Shown here: positions 1 to 9,681 of the stretch, one piece after another | How positions within the stretch are numbered: the stretch's first letter is position 1 | How the letters are laid out: each line of letters begins with the position of its first letter | DNA from: Thermococcus sp. | Lineage (GTDB): Archaea; Methanobacteriota_B; Thermococci; Thermococcales; Thermococcaceae | Reading direction: 5' to 3' | DNA length: 57,905 nt | Assembly: GCA_027074805.1 (NCBI GenBank) | Contig: JALTCK010000146.1 | Location: 1-57,905, forward strand | Notes under the pieces: model-generated | Database searches by the model: none | Told to the model about the DNA's origin: nothing | Seen by the model: the letters and a program-made list of their open reading frames with translations, nothing else | Translations under genes and position numbers: made by a program

Positions 1-219
1 GACGAGCTTCACACCGAAGCGCTCCGCGTCGTACCTCGGCGTCAGGGCCGCTATGATCTCGATGTCGCAGCCGTTGCACGAGCCGCTGTTCACGTGGAAG
101 ACCCAGGGTGATCTTCCTATGTACCTGCAGAGCTTCGATATCTCCCTCTCCAGTCTCTCGCGCTCCGAAGGGCTGGAACCACTCACATGAGTTTCGTGGG
201 CGTGAACTTTAATGGCCAT
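1..219 (-). CDS. mbhJ: Membrane-bound hydrogenase small subunit MbhJ (NuoB-like), truncated at window edge
   Basis: Minus-strand translation from ATG at 219: MAIKVHAHETHVSGSSPSERERLEREISKLCRYIGRSPWVFHVNSGSCNGCDIEIIAALTPRYDAERFGVKLV...; SGSCNGCDIE FeS motif and cluster context. Confidence 0.9.
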   Translation of the reverse strand, partial: MAIKVHAHETHVSGSSPSERERLEREISKLCRYIGRSPWVFHVNSGSCNGCDIEIIAALTPRYDAERFGVKLV

Positions 220-224
220 TCATC

Positions 225-581
225 TCACCCCCAAACTATCAGCGCCCCGACGATTATCGCGGTCGTGACGAGCAGGTAGCTGACGTAGTCGCTCAGCAGT
301 CCCGTGTGCTCCCTTCTGAAGGCTATGAACATCCTGTTGATGCCCCTGATGAGGCCCCACATGACGTGCCTTCCGGTTACGTAGCCCCTGAAGTGCTCGA
401 ACTGCGGGATAACCCTGTCCTGGTCCTCACCGCTGAGGAATATCTTCGTCCCGTCGCCGGTCCTCCGCGTCCCCGTGCTGGTCCTTTCGGCCCACTTGTA
501 GATGACGTACGAGATGAGCAGTCCTATGCCAAAGACGTAAACGAAGTAGAGTGCGTCCCAGTAGCCGAACATCTCATGCAC
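225..581 (-). CDS. mbhI: Membrane-bound hydrogenase subunit MbhI
   Basis: 118 aa membrane protein between MbhH-like and MbhJ-like genes, conserved order. Confidence 0.85.
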   Translation of the reverse strand: MHEMFGYWDALYFVYVFGIGLLISYVIYKWAERTSTGTRRTGDGTKIFLSGEDQDRVIPQFEHFRGYVTGRHVMWGLIRGINRMFIAFRREHTGLLSDYVSYLLVTTAIIVGALIVWG

Positions 582-2109
582 CCCCCAGCAGGGCCGTTAC
601 GTATGCCCCCGCGTTCTCCAGGGTCTTCGCGGCCGGAATCATCACCTTCTCGCTGATGACCCACGGGAAGAGCCCCATGACGATTATCGCCAGCACCAGG
701 ATGAGCATGGGCACAAGCATCGCCTTTCCTGGCTCCGTGGCGTTCATGACCCTCTCGCTCGGCCTTCCAAAGAATGTGAAGAGCACCCTGATGTATGCTG
801 CCGTACAGAAGGCGGTGCCTATGATAGCTATGGCGGCGAGGAACGGGTTGAAGAGCGCCGAGCTCTCGTAGATCAGCCACTTGCTCGCGAAGCCGTTGAG
901 CGGCGGGAGGCCTATTATCGCGGCCGCCCCGACGAGGAAGGCGAAGCTTGTCACGGGCATCTTCCTCGCTATCCCGCTCAGCTCGTTGAGGTTCTTGGTT
1001 CCGAGCTGGTGGATGACGGCTCCGGCAACGAGGAAGAGCAGGGCCTTCATTATGGCGTGGTTGACGGTGTGGTATATCGCCCCAGCAAGGGCCACGTTCC
1101 CAACGTCGCTTCCGTAGGCTGCGAGACCTATCCCTATCCCCAGCAGGATGTAGCCTATCTGCCCGACGCTGGAGAAGGCGAAGAGCCTCTTCATGTCTGT
1201 CTGGATTATCGCCATAGCGTTTCCGACTATCAGGGTGGCGCAGGCGAAGAGGATGATTATCCAGCCCACGGTTTTCGTGCTGACTCCCATTCCGAAGACG
1301 CTGAAGGCCAGCCTCGCGAGGGCGTAGGTTCCGCCTATCTTGATGACGAGACCGGAGAGCATGGCGCTTATCGAACTCGGTGCCGCCGGGTGTGCATCCG
1401 CCAGCCACATGTGGACCGGGACGGCGCCGCTCTTGAAGAGAAGCCCGCCGGCGAGGAGTCCGAGGGCGACCTTGGCAGTAAAAGTCGGGTTCTCGGCTAT
1501 CATCTTGGCCAAGTAGGCCATCGTGAGCGTCCCGTACTGGCCGTAGAGAAGCACTATCCCGAGGAGGATGAAGCTGCTCGCGAGCGAGCCGGTGAACATG
1601 TACTTTATGCCAGCCTCTATGCCCTCCCACGTGTCGTTCCTGAAGGCGACGAGGGCGTAGCTGGCTATGCTCATTATCTCCAGGAAGACGTAGAAGTTGA
1701 AGAGGTCGCCGGTTATGGCTATGCCGAGCATTCCGACCTCGAGGACGAGGACGAGGGTGTAGTACTTCTCAAGGCCGGTGTCGTGCTTCATGTACTCGCT
1801 GGAGTAGAGCACGGCCACGAAGGCGATGAACGTCACCATGAGGGCGAAGAGAGCGCCCAGCAGGTCAACCTCCCAGACTATCCTTATCGGGAAGCCTACA
1901 CCCTGGCCGAGCGGACTCTTCGCTCCGAGGGTGTAGACCAGTATCTCGCCGCTCTTCCAGACGGTGTAGAACAGCTCCGCCGCTACACCGAGGGTGAGCG
2001 CGGTGATGAATATCGCCCAGGGCTCCCTGGCCTTCCTTCCGGCGAGGCCCACTATCGGGGTGGCGAAGGCACCGAAGAGCGGGATTATGATGAGGTACGG
2101 GAGCATCAT
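574..2109 (-). CDS. mbhH: Membrane-bound hydrogenase subunit MbhH (MrpD/NuoN-type antiporter-like)
   Basis: 511 aa multi-TM protein with proton-antiporter family motifs (GALFALMVTFIAFVAVLYSSEYM, FKSGAVPVHMWLADAHPAAPSSISAMLSG). Confidence 0.92.
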   Translation of the reverse strand: MMLPYLIIIPLFGAFATPIVGLAGRKAREPWAIFITALTLGVAAELFYTVWKSGEILVYTLGAKSPLGQGVGFPIRIVWEVDLLGALFALMVTFIAFVAVLYSSEYMKHDTGLEKYYTLVLVLEVGMLGIAITGDLFNFYVFLEIMSIASYALVAFRNDTWEGIEAGIKYMFTGSLASSFILLGIVLLYGQYGTLTMAYLAKMIAENPTFTAKVALGLLAGGLLFKSGAVPVHMWLADAHPAAPSSISAMLSGLVIKIGGTYALARLAFSVFGMGVSTKTVGWIIILFACATLIVGNAMAIIQTDMKRLFAFSSVGQIGYILLGIGIGLAAYGSDVGNVALAGAIYHTVNHAIMKALLFLVAGAVIHQLGTKNLNELSGIARKMPVTSFAFLVGAAAIIGLPPLNGFASKWLIYESSALFNPFLAAIAIIGTAFCTAAYIRVLFTFFGRPSERVMNATEPGKAMLVPMLILVLAIIVMGLFPWVISEKVMIPAAKTLENAGAYVTALLGGA

Positions 2110-2474
2110 CCTCTCAACCTCCTGAGCTTGTTAACGTCGAGGCTTCCGTAGTGCCTGTAGGCGTTTATCGTGAGGGCCATCGCGAGGGAGAGTACGCAGA
2201 CTCCGATGACTATGCTAGTCAGGGTGAGTGCTTGGGGTAGCGGCGCCACCATTGCGCTCTTCACCGTCTCGTACCCTGTGTAAATTGGCGCCGTCGGTAT
2301 CTGGCCGGCCTCTATGCGGTATCCGAAGCTTATGAGGAGCAGGTGTATGCCCGAGTCGATGATGTCGAGTGCGAGGACGAGCTTGATGAGGTTCCTCTTG
2401 TAGAGCAGGGCGTAGATTCCCATTGTCATGAGCAGGAACGCCGTGATGAACTGGAACGGTATCACTCTTTCCAC
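2106..2474 (-). CDS. mbhG: Membrane-bound hydrogenase subunit MbhG (MrpC/NuoK-like)
   Basis: 122 aa; MrpC-like LVLALDIIDSGIHLLLI segment; 4-nt overlap with mbhH. Confidence 0.9.
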   Translation of the reverse strand: MERVIPFQFITAFLLMTMGIYALLYKRNLIKLVLALDIIDSGIHLLLISFGYRIEAGQIPTAPIYTGYETVKSAMVAPLPQALTLTSIVIGVCVLSLAMALTINAYRHYGSLDVNKLRRLRG

Positions 2475-2914
2475 CTCCCGTATGCCGCTATGGCCACCAT
2501 CGCGCTGACCAACCCCGCGAAGACCTTCAGTCCCACGGCGAGGTTCATGACCGGCAGGTAGCCGGCGGAGAGAAGGGTCCCCGGCTGGCCGTTGAAGAAG
2601 GGCCCGCTGTGCCAGAGTGTGTTGTAGAAGAACGCCACTCCCATGCCCAGCATGGCAATGCCGAGGAATGCCAGCCCACCGAGCCCTTCCAGAGCTGAAT
2701 AGAGGTGGTGGTCGTAGCGCCTCTTCATCTCACCGAAGCCGAAGGCGATGAGGAAGAGTATTCCAGCTCCCGCTATCGTCGCGCCCCCCTGGAATCCGCC
2801 TCCCGGCGTAAGGTGACCGTGCGAGACGATGTAGGCGCCGAATATTCCGATGAGCGGTATCGTTGCTCTCGCGGTCGTCTTGACTATGAGTCCCATGTCA
2901 CTCCCCATCCTCAT
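2462..2914 (-). CDS. mbhF: Membrane-bound hydrogenase subunit MbhF (MrpB-like)
   Basis: 150 aa; MrpB motif HGHLTPGGGFQGGATIAGAGIL. Confidence 0.9.
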   Translation of the reverse strand: MRMGSDMGLIVKTTARATIPLIGIFGAYIVSHGHLTPGGGFQGGATIAGAGILFLIAFGFGEMKRRYDHHLYSALEGLGGLAFLGIAMLGMGVAFFYNTLWHSGPFFNGQPGTLLSAGYLPVMNLAVGLKVFAGLVSAMVAIAAYGRWKE

Positions 2915-3200
2915 CCCTCCTCCAGGGCCTCAGGAGTGCAACCGCTCCTGCTATGGCCGTGAAGAGAACGGTCGCCTCTCCAAGGGTATCGTATCCACGG
3001 TAGTCGAACACTATGTCGGTGACTATGTTGGTTCCGCCGACCTCGCCAACGCCGTGGTCGATGTAGTACTGGTCGGTGTAGCGGTACTTCATCCACTCAC
3101 TCCCGCCGAGGCCGAACTTTATCCCCGTTGAGGGGCTCGCGACAACGAGGAGTACCCCGAGCAGGAAGAGCAGTGCGAGAGCTCCGAACGTCTTCTTCAT
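2898..3200 (-). CDS. mbhE: Membrane-bound hydrogenase subunit MbhE
   Basis: 100 aa membrane protein, conserved order (VFDYRGYDTLGEATVLFTAIAGAVALL). Confidence 0.88.
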   Translation of the reverse strand: MKKTFGALALLFLLGVLLVVASPSTGIKFGLGGSEWMKYRYTDQYYIDHGVGEVGGTNIVTDIVFDYRGYDTLGEATVLFTAIAGAVALLRPWRRDEDGE

Positions 3201-3463
3201 GGTCCCTCACGCTCCCATCTCTCAGTTTTCGCTATCCCGTAAACCACTACCGCGGTAACGACGCCGGCCCCAACGGCGGCCTCGGCTATCGCGACATCGG
3301 GTGCGTGGAGCATGTAGAACTCCAGGCTGAGGAGCAGGCTCATGGCAGCGGAAGCTATCGCCGCGCTGAGCAGGTCGCGCATGCTTATAGTGATGTACGC
3401 CGCTATGAGCACGCCGAGCAGTATGCCGAACTGTATCGCCATGTCCATCGAGAGGGCGTTCAT
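3197..3463 (-). CDS. mbhD: Membrane-bound hydrogenase subunit MbhD
   Basis: 88 aa membrane protein (APDVAIAEAAVGAGVVTAVVVYGI), conserved order. Confidence 0.88.
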   Translation of the reverse strand: MNALSMDMAIQFGILLGVLIAAYITISMRDLLSAAIASAAMSLLLSLEFYMLHAPDVAIAEAAVGAGVVTAVVVYGIAKTERWEREGP

Positions 3464-3831
3464 TCCGCACCACCCCTGAGCTTCTCCTCGTATGCATCAA
3501 CGACGGCCTTTGCCGGTTTGTAGCCGCTGATGTAGGCAGCTTTGGCTATCGCATGCGCCCCGGTCGGGTTGGTGAGCAGGAGCGCTATTAGTGCGACGAG
3601 GCTGTGCAGCGCCATCTGGAGGTACTTGGGGTCGCCGGTGATGTGGAGCTGGTAGGCGGCGTGGACGACAACCGCGAGGACCGCGAATATCGTCCCGAAG
3701 GTGGTGCACTTGGTCGCCCCGTGGAGCCTCGTGTAGACGTCGGGGAACCTGTGGAGCGAGAAGCTGCCCAGCAGGTTGAAGACCATGTTTACCGCCAGGA
3801 AAGCGTAGATGAGGTACGTGACCGCGTTCAT
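3460..3831 (-). CDS. mbhC: Membrane-bound hydrogenase subunit MbhC (MrpG-like)
   Basis: 123 aa; MrpG-like (LGSFSLHRFPDVYTRLHGATKCTTFGTIF). Confidence 0.9.
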   Translation of the reverse strand: MNAVTYLIYAFLAVNMVFNLLGSFSLHRFPDVYTRLHGATKCTTFGTIFAVLAVVVHAAYQLHITGDPKYLQMALHSLVALIALLLTNPTGAHAIAKAAYISGYKPAKAVVDAYEEKLRGGAE

Positions 3832-4112
3832 TCCAGTCCCCCCTGGAGGTACTTCGCTATGGCCAGGGTCCCGACGTAGCTCAGAAGCGCGTAAACGATG
3901 GCGATATCGATGTATATCGTCCTGTCGTACGCAGCACCGAGAAGAACCATCCCCGCAACGATGAGTGTGTTGAGCGTGTCGACTCCTACGACCCTGTCGG
4001 GCACGCTCGGGCCGAAGAACACTCTGAGAAGCGCCATGAACGCCCCTATCATGACCACAGCGGTAGCATAGAAGAACTCAGGCGCGATCATCTTCCCAGC
4101 CTCCTCGCCCAC
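3828..4112 (-). CDS. mbhB: Membrane-bound hydrogenase subunit MbhB (MrpF-like)
   Basis: 94 aa; MrpF-like (FGPSVPDRVVGVDTLNTLIVAGMVLLG). Confidence 0.9.
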   Translation of the reverse strand: MGEEAGKMIAPEFFYATAVVMIGAFMALLRVFFGPSVPDRVVGVDTLNTLIVAGMVLLGAAYDRTIYIDIAIVYALLSYVGTLAIAKYLQGGLE

Positions 4113-4588
4113 TTCTCAAAGGGCCCCGCTATGACCTCTGAGCTCTTTGGCTCCTTCTCCGTCACGTTTATCCAGTGGACGTAGAGGGCCTTCTCCTCCG
4201 GGCATGCGTCTACCGTGAGCGTTCCGGGGGTGAGGGTTATCGAGTTGCTCAGTATGGTGTACTGGGCGTCGTTCTCAAGATCCACCGGGACGCGGACTAT
4301 TCCGGGCTTTATCCTGCCCGTTATGACGCGGTAGGCAACGTCGAGGTTGGCCTTGACCATGCCCCAGAAGAGGGGACCAATAGAGTAAACCGCAAACCCT
4401 ACCCACTTCACGGGGTTGAGGAACCTTACAGCATTATCGCCTATGATGTCCTTAGTGGTGAAGGCGACTATTGCAGAAAAGATGACACCGGCGACGAGCT
4501 CCTGGCCGCTCCAGAGTAATCCCTTACTGCCCGCGGTTAGTACTAACCATAACATGTATGACCAAATGAATGCAGTGACGAATCTCAT
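4088..4588 (-). CDS. mbhA: Membrane-bound hydrogenase subunit MbhA (MrpE-like)
   Basis: MrpE-like protein; start reassigned from the ORF-track start at 4732 to ATG at 4588 (MRFVTAFIWSYML), preceded by purine-rich RBS (GGAGGGAAG). Confidence 0.88.
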   Translation of the reverse strand: MRFVTAFIWSYMLWLVLTAGSKGLLWSGQELVAGVIFSAIVAFTTKDIIGDNAVRFLNPVKWVGFAVYSIGPLFWGMVKANLDVAYRVITGRIKPGIVRVPVDLENDAQYTILSNSITLTPGTLTVDACPEEKALYVHWINVTEKEPKSSEVIAGPFEKWARRLGR

Positions 4589-4609
4589 TGTTCTTCCCTC
4601 CGCTGGCAT

Positions 4610-4618
4610 GTTATAAAC
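4610..4618. promoter_or_regulatory. SurR-type half palindrome GTTn3AAC (GTTATAAAC)
   Basis: Direct match to GTTNNNAAC in the mbh 5' region. Confidence 0.45.
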
Positions 4619-4726
4619 ACCACAAGTCTGTATTTCGTCAGATTTCAATGAAGATTTCGTTATTTGCTTTAAAAGGATTTTTTGAAGCTTAGAATTGAAA
4701 ACAAAGGTCAGGAACAGTTTATTCTT

Positions 4727-4743
4727 AACCAAAGGTTAACAAC
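4727..4743. promoter_or_regulatory. Extended SurR-type site (minus strand: GTTGTTAACCTTTGGTT = GTTn3AACn5GTT)
   Basis: AAC CAAAG GTT AAC AAC in the mbhA/hydB divergent intergenic region; matches the SurR consensus reported for Pyrococcus furiosus (from memory). Confidence 0.7.
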
Positions 4744-4916
4744 CACGATGGGGGACGATTATCTTCTTTCATGTTATAACATGTTCAATAGGGCCTATTC
4801 AACCTTTAGTTTACAATATCGGGGTTTAAAAATGCTTTTTTATCCGCCGAACAAGCAATCATTGAGGGGAACAAAAATGAGCAGACGTATATTCATGTTC
4901 ATTGGAGGTGATTGGG

Positions 4917-6020
4917 TTGAGATACGTTAAACTGCCCCGGGAGAACACTCACATCTTCCTCGAAAGACTCAAGGAGTGGGGTAAGCTCTACGCCCCGGTG
5001 AAGATTTCAGAGAAGTTCTATGACTTCAGAGAGGTTGAAGATGTCGGGAAGGTTGAGTTTCACTACAACAGGACGATAATGCCGCCCAAGAAGTTCTTCT
5101 TTAAGCCGAGGGAGAAGCTTTTCGAGTTTGACTTAAGCAAGCAGGAATATCGGGAAACCATTAGGGGCGTTGAACCCTTCGTGCTCTTCGGCGTCCACGC
5201 CTGCGATATTTTTGGACTCAAGATACTGGATACTGTCTACCTCGACGAGTTCCCAGACAAGTACTACAAGGTTCGCCGGGAAAAGGGAATCATAATAGGA
5301 ATCAGTTGTATGCCCGACGAGTACTGCTTCTGCAACCTCCGGGAGACGGACTTTGCTGATGACGGCTTTGACCTCTTCTTCCACGAGCTCCCAGACGGCT
5401 GGCTCGTTCGCGTTGGTTCGCCCAAGGGCCACAGGATAGTGGATAAGAGCATAAAGCTCTTTGAGGAGGTGACCACCGAAGACATCTGCGCCTTCAGAGA
5501 GTTCGAGAAAAAGAGGAGTGAGGCCTTCAGCTACCATGAGGATTGGGGGGACCTGCGCTACCTGCTTGAACTCGAAATGGAGCACCCCATGTGGGAAGAG
5601 GAGAGTGAAAAATGCCTCGCCTGCGGAATCTGCAACACTACCTGTCCTACTTGTCGCTGCTATGAGGTCCAGGACATAGTAAATCTTGATGGAAGAACAG
5701 GTTTCCGGGAGAGGCGCTGGGACTCCTGTCAGTTCAGGAGCCACGGTCTAGTTGCAGGAGGCCACAACTTCAGACCCACCAAGAAGGACCGCTTCATGAA
5801 CCGTTACCTCTGCAAGAACTCTTACAACGAAAAACTGGGTCTGAGCTTCTGTGTTGGTTGCGGAAGGTGCACTTACTTCTGCCCCGCAGGCATAAGATTT
5901 GTCCGCAACTTGCGCACCATACTCGGTCTTGAGGAGCGGTCTTGTCCGTCAAAGATAGTGGAGGAGATTCCAAAGAAGGGCTTTGCTTACGCGGAAAACA
6001 TTAGGGGGGAGGATGTATGA
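4917..6020 (+). CDS. hydB: Sulfhydrogenase beta subunit (FeS protein, anaerobic sulfite reductase A-like)
   Basis: CxxCxxxCP FeS motifs ([28 protein letters not shown]). Start proposed at TTG 4917 ([11 protein letters not shown]) because ATG 4902 lies on top of the RBS GGAGGTG (4904-4910). Confidence 0.93.
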   Translation: MRYVKLPRENTHIFLERLKEWGKLYAPVKISEKFYDFREVEDVGKVEFHYNRTIMPPKKFFFKPREKLFEFDLSKQEYRETIRGVEPFVLFGVHACDIFGLKILDTVYLDEFPDKYYKVRREKGIIIGISCMPDEYCFCNLRETDFADDGFDLFFHELPDGWLVRVGSPKGHRIVDKSIKLFEEVTTEDICAFREFEKKRSEAFSYHEDWGDLRYLLELEMEHPMWEEESEKCLACGICNTTCPTCRCYEVQDIVNLDGRTGFRERRWDSCQFRSHGLVAGGHNFRPTKKDRFMNRYLCKNSYNEKLGLSFCVGCGRCTYFCPAGIRFVRNLRTILGLEERSCPSKIVEEIPKKGFAYAENIRGEDV

Positions 6021-6901
6021 GCGAGGTTGTTCCGAGGGAGATTATGATGCCGGGGGAGAATCCCTACGCGCTGCATAAGGTCAAGGTTCTCAAAGTTTAC
6101 AAGCTCACCGAGACGGAAAAACTCTTCCTCTTCAGGTTTGAGGATCCTGAACTTGCAGAAAAGTGGACCTTCCGGCCAGGGCAGTTTGTTCAGCTTACAA
6201 TTCCCGGGGTTGGTGAGGTGCCGATAAGCATATGTTCATCGGCGATGAGAAAGGGATTCTTTGAGCTGTGCATTAGAAAGGCTGGAAGGGTAACCACAGT
6301 CGTTCACAGGCTCCAACCCGGGGATACAGCCCTCGTCCGCGGCCCCTATGGCAATGGCTTTCCAGTTGATGAGTGGGAGGGGATGGATTTACTCCTCATT
6401 GCTGCCGGTCTCGGGACGGCTCCGCTCAGGAGCGTCTTCCTCTACGCTATGGACAACCGTTGGAAGTATGGAAATATTACCTTCATCAACACGGCACGCT
6501 ATGGAAAGGACCTGCTCTTCTACAAGGAGCTTGAGGCCATGAAAGATCTGGCGGAGGCGGAGAACGTCAGAATAATCCAGAGTGTAACCAGAGATCCTGA
6601 CTGGCCGGGGAGGCACGGGAGGCCTCAGAAGTTCATAGTTGAGGCCAACACCAACCCAAAGAAGACTGCTGTTGCTATCTGTGGTCCACCAAGGATGTAC
6701 AAGTCGGTCTTCGAGTCCCTCATCAACTACGGCTACCGGCCGGAGAACATCTACGTGACGCTCGAGAGGAAGATGAAGTGTGGGATAGGAAAATGTGGCC
6801 ACTGCGTTGCTGGGACGAGTACAAGCTGGAAGTACATCTGCAAGGACGGACCCGTCTTTGGTTACTTCGATATTGTATCAACGCCCGGCCTGCTGGACTG
6901 A
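6017..6901 (+). CDS. hydG: Sulfhydrogenase gamma subunit (FAD/NAD(P)-binding, FeS)
   Basis: FAD-binding [11 protein letters not shown]-binding [10 protein letters not shown]-terminal [2Fe-2S] motif CGIGKCGHC; overlaps hydB. Confidence 0.93.
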   Translation: MSEVVPREIMMPGENPYALHKVKVLKVYKLTETEKLFLFRFEDPELAEKWTFRPGQFVQLTIPGVGEVPISICSSAMRKGFFELCIRKAGRVTTVVHRLQPGDTALVRGPYGNGFPVDEWEGMDLLLIAAGLGTAPLRSVFLYAMDNRWKYGNITFINTARYGKDLLFYKELEAMKDLAEAENVRIIQSVTRDPDWPGRHGRPQKFIVEANTNPKKTAVAICGPPRMYKSVFESLINYGYRPENIYVTLERKMKCGIGKCGHCVAGTSTSWKYICKDGPVFGYFDIVSTPGLLD

Positions 6902-6911
6902 GGTGGTGACA

Positions 6912-7703
6912 ATGGAGGAGAAAATTAAGATTGGGTTCTACGCTCTCACCTCATGCTACGGCTGTCAACTTCAGCTGGCCATGATGGACGAACTACTGCA
7001 GTTGATTTCCAACGCTGAAATAGTCTGCTGGTATATGCTTGATGGGAAGAGTCTCGAGGACGAGCCAGTTGATATAGCCTTCATTGAGGGGAGTGTTTCA
7101 ACAGAGGAGGAAGTCGAGCTCGTTAAGAAGATCCGGGAGAATGCAAAGATAGTGGTTGCCGTTGGTTCATGTGCCGTTCAGGGTGGTGTCCAGAGCTGGG
7201 AACAGGACAAGAATCTTGAGGATCTCTGGAAGACCGTCTACGGCGACGGTAAAGTGAAGTTCCAACCCAAGATGGCAGAGCCGGTCTCTAAGTACATCAA
7301 GGTGGACTACAACATTTACGGCTGTCCTCCTGAGAAGAGGGATTTTCTATATGCTCTAGGGACTTTCCTCGTGGGTTCTTGGCCGGAGGATATAGACTAT
7401 CCTGTCTGCCTTGAGTGTCGCCTTAACGGCAATCCCTGTGTGCTCCTTGAGAGGGGCGAGCCGTGTCTCGGTCCAATAACGAGGGCAGGCTGTGATGCGA
7501 GATGTCCTGCCTATGGAATAGCATGCATTGGTTGCCGCGGTGCCATCGACTACGACGTTGCCTGGTTTGATTCCCTTGCAAGAGTCTTTAGGGAGAAAGG
7601 CCTTACAAGGGAGGAAATCCTGGAGAGGATGAGGATTTTCAACGCTCACAATCCAAAGCTCGAGGAGATGGTTGAGAAAATCTTTGGAGGGGAGAGCCAA
7701 TGA
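6912..7703 (+). CDS. hydD: Sulfhydrogenase delta subunit (NiFe hydrogenase small subunit)
   Basis: Start at ATG 6912 ([29 protein letters not shown]); CYGCQ motif and further Cys clusters. Confidence 0.93.
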   Translation: MEEKIKIGFYALTSCYGCQLQLAMMDELLQLISNAEIVCWYMLDGKSLEDEPVDIAFIEGSVSTEEEVELVKKIRENAKIVVAVGSCAVQGGVQSWEQDKNLEDLWKTVYGDGKVKFQPKMAEPVSKYIKVDYNIYGCPPEKRDFLYALGTFLVGSWPEDIDYPVCLECRLNGNPCVLLERGEPCLGPITRAGCDARCPAYGIACIGCRGAIDYDVAWFDSLARVFREKGLTREEILERMRIFNAHNPKLEEMVEKIFGGESQ

Positions 7704-8986
7704 AGAACGTTTATCTGCCAATCACAGTTGATCATATAGCCCGGGTAGAGGGGAAGGGTGGTGTTGAGATAGTTCTCGGTGAGGATGGCGTTAAAGAGGT
7801 CAAGCTTAACATTATAGAAGGGCCGAGGTTTTTTGAGGCTATAACCCTCGGAAAGAAGCTTGATGAAGCTTTAGCGGTATATCCAAGGATATGTTCCTTC
7901 TGCTCCGCCGCCCATAAGTTAACAGCCGTGGAAGCGGCAGAGAAGGCGGTAGGATTCATCCCGCGAGAAGAAATTCAAGCTTTGAGGGAGGTTCTCTACA
8001 TTGGGGACATGATAGAGAGCCACGCCCTGCACCTCTACCTCCTCGTCCTTCCAGACTACCTCGGCTACTCAGGGCCCCTCCACATGGTTGAGGAATACAA
8101 GAAGGAGGTAGGCATAGCGTTGGAGCTTAAAAACCTGGGAAGTTGGATGATGGATGAATTAGGAAGCAGAGCAATACACCAGGAGAACGTCGTTCTTGGA
8201 GGCTTTGGAAAACTTCCTAATAGGGGCGTTCTTGAAAGGATGAAAGAGAGGCTTGGGGAGGCCCTTTCGAAGGCTGAGTATACATTTGATCTCTTCGTAA
8301 GGCTGGAGCAGTACGAGGAAGTGGAAGGCCCGATAACACACCTAGCGGTCAAGCCGAGAGAGGATGTTTATGGAATTTACGGAGACTACATAAAGGCCAC
8401 CGATGGAAGCGAGTTCCCGAGCGAGGAATATAAGAAATACATAAAGGAGTTTGTGGTTGAACACAGCTTCGCTAAGCACTCCCATTATCATGGAAGGCCA
8501 TTCATGGTCGGGGCGATTTCGAGGGTTGTCAACAACGCTTCACTACTTTATGGTAGGGCTAAAGAGCTTTACGAGAGGCATAAAGAACTCCTCAGGCCGA
8601 CAAACCCATTCGCCAACAACATGGCTCAAGCACTTGAGCTGGTATACTTCATCGAGCGGGGAATGGACCTTATAGACGAGGCCCTCGCGAAGTGGCCCTT
8701 CAAAGCTAGAGACGAGGTGGTGATAAAGGACGGCTTCGGCGTTTCCACCACGGAGGCACCGCGCGGGTTACTGGTTTACGCCCTCGAGGTCAAGGACGGG
8801 AGAGTCGCTTACGCTGACATCATAACACCCACGGCCTTCAACTTGGCAATGATGGAAGAACATGTGAGGATGATGGCAGAGAGGCACTATAACGATGACC
8901 CCGAGAGGCTGAAGCTCCTCGCCGAGATGGTAGTTCGTGCCTACGACCCGTGTATCTCCTGTTCTGTCCACGTGGCAAGACTTTAA
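7700..8986 (+). CDS. hydA: Sulfhydrogenase alpha subunit (NiFe hydrogenase large subunit)
   Basis: NiFe-site motifs [10 protein letters not shown] (N-term) and DPCISCSVH (C-term). Confidence 0.95.
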   Translation: MKNVYLPITVDHIARVEGKGGVEIVLGEDGVKEVKLNIIEGPRFFEAITLGKKLDEALAVYPRICSFCSAAHKLTAVEAAEKAVGFIPREEIQALREVLYIGDMIESHALHLYLLVLPDYLGYSGPLHMVEEYKKEVGIALELKNLGSWMMDELGSRAIHQENVVLGGFGKLPNRGVLERMKERLGEALSKAEYTFDLFVRLEQYEEVEGPITHLAVKPREDVYGIYGDYIKATDGSEFPSEEYKKYIKEFVVEHSFAKHSHYHGRPFMVGAISRVVNNASLLYGRAKELYERHKELLRPTNPFANNMAQALELVYFIERGMDLIDEALAKWPFKARDEVVIKDGFGVSTTEAPRGLLVYALEVKDGRVAYADIITPTAFNLAMMEEHVRMMAERHYNDDPERLKLLAEMVVRAYDPCISCSVHVARL

Positions 8987-9029
8987 TCCCTCAAATTTTT
9001 TTATATCCCGCAGGTTCCAGTAAGGAGCT

Positions 9030-9197
9030 GTGGCGGAATTGGAGGGGTTCGTTGATGTTGTCATCCATATGAGGATCCCAAGAAGTACGCCGACGACATA
9101 CGAAAAGACGTTGAAGCCAAGTCGTGATAAATTATACACAGGGGGAACTCTTTGAAACCTTCAATAAGCTAAAGGGGGTAAAAACCGATAAGAGCTG
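9030..9197 (+). pseudogene. Decayed VapB-like antitoxin remnant
   Basis: GTG start then MAELEGFVDVVIHM / EDPKKYADDIRKDVEAK / VVINYTQGELFETFNKLKGVKTDKS spread over shifted frames; upstream of PIN remnant. Confidence 0.5.
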
Positions 9198-9220
9198 ACA
9201 GGAGCTGAAAGAGTAGTATC

Positions 9221-9580
9221 ATGAAGGATACCCGTTGGCAATTCGGTCTTAGTTGAGTATTTTTAAGGACAACGAGCGGGCGGTGGAGTTGCTGGAGTCC
9301 CTTTGAAAGTGTTGATGTGAGGTTTAGTACGATTGTTTACATTCTCCCTGGTACTATCTTGGAGGCTCTCCAGGACAATGAAGGGGAATCCAGAGAAACT
9401 TTCTCTAGAACTCGGGAGGTCTTTAAGGCTCTCAAGGACTTTGGATTCATCTCTGTAGAGTAGAGCACCGTTTTTAAGGTAATGATATCCATCCGGGAAT
9501 ATGCCATGTTACCCAGCGATGTCCTTATTCTCACAACCCTCGACGATGATTCAAGGCTACAGCGGAGGAAAAAGGCGTTC
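9221..9580 (+). pseudogene. Decayed VapC-like PIN-domain toxin remnant
   Basis: Frame-shifted pieces NSVLVEYF-KDNERAVELLES-(F)ESVDVRFSTIVYI...REVFKALKDFGFISVE resemble a PIN-domain N-terminal half; no intact ORF. Confidence 0.55.
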
Positions 9581-9681
9581 CGCTAATAATGAGGTGGCTG
9601 TGAGCTTTTATTTCTGCGGGCAGAGGTTGCTGCCCTATAAGCCCGCGCCATGTTTACGTGGGGAGTTTGATCTTCGTTCTT

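Noticed and set aside
524-1630. Long minus-strand shadow ORF (368 aa) and plus-strand 1009..2151 ORF opposite mbhH
   Set aside because: Composition (Arg/His/Pro-rich or Glu/Asp/Tyr-rich) is typical of out-of-frame shadows of a GC-rich membrane gene.
4682-4930. 82-aa plus-strand ORF in the mbhA/hydB intergenic region
   Set aside because: Runs through the divergent promoter, SurR-type sites and hydB RBS; no protein-like features; hydB start lies inside it in another frame.
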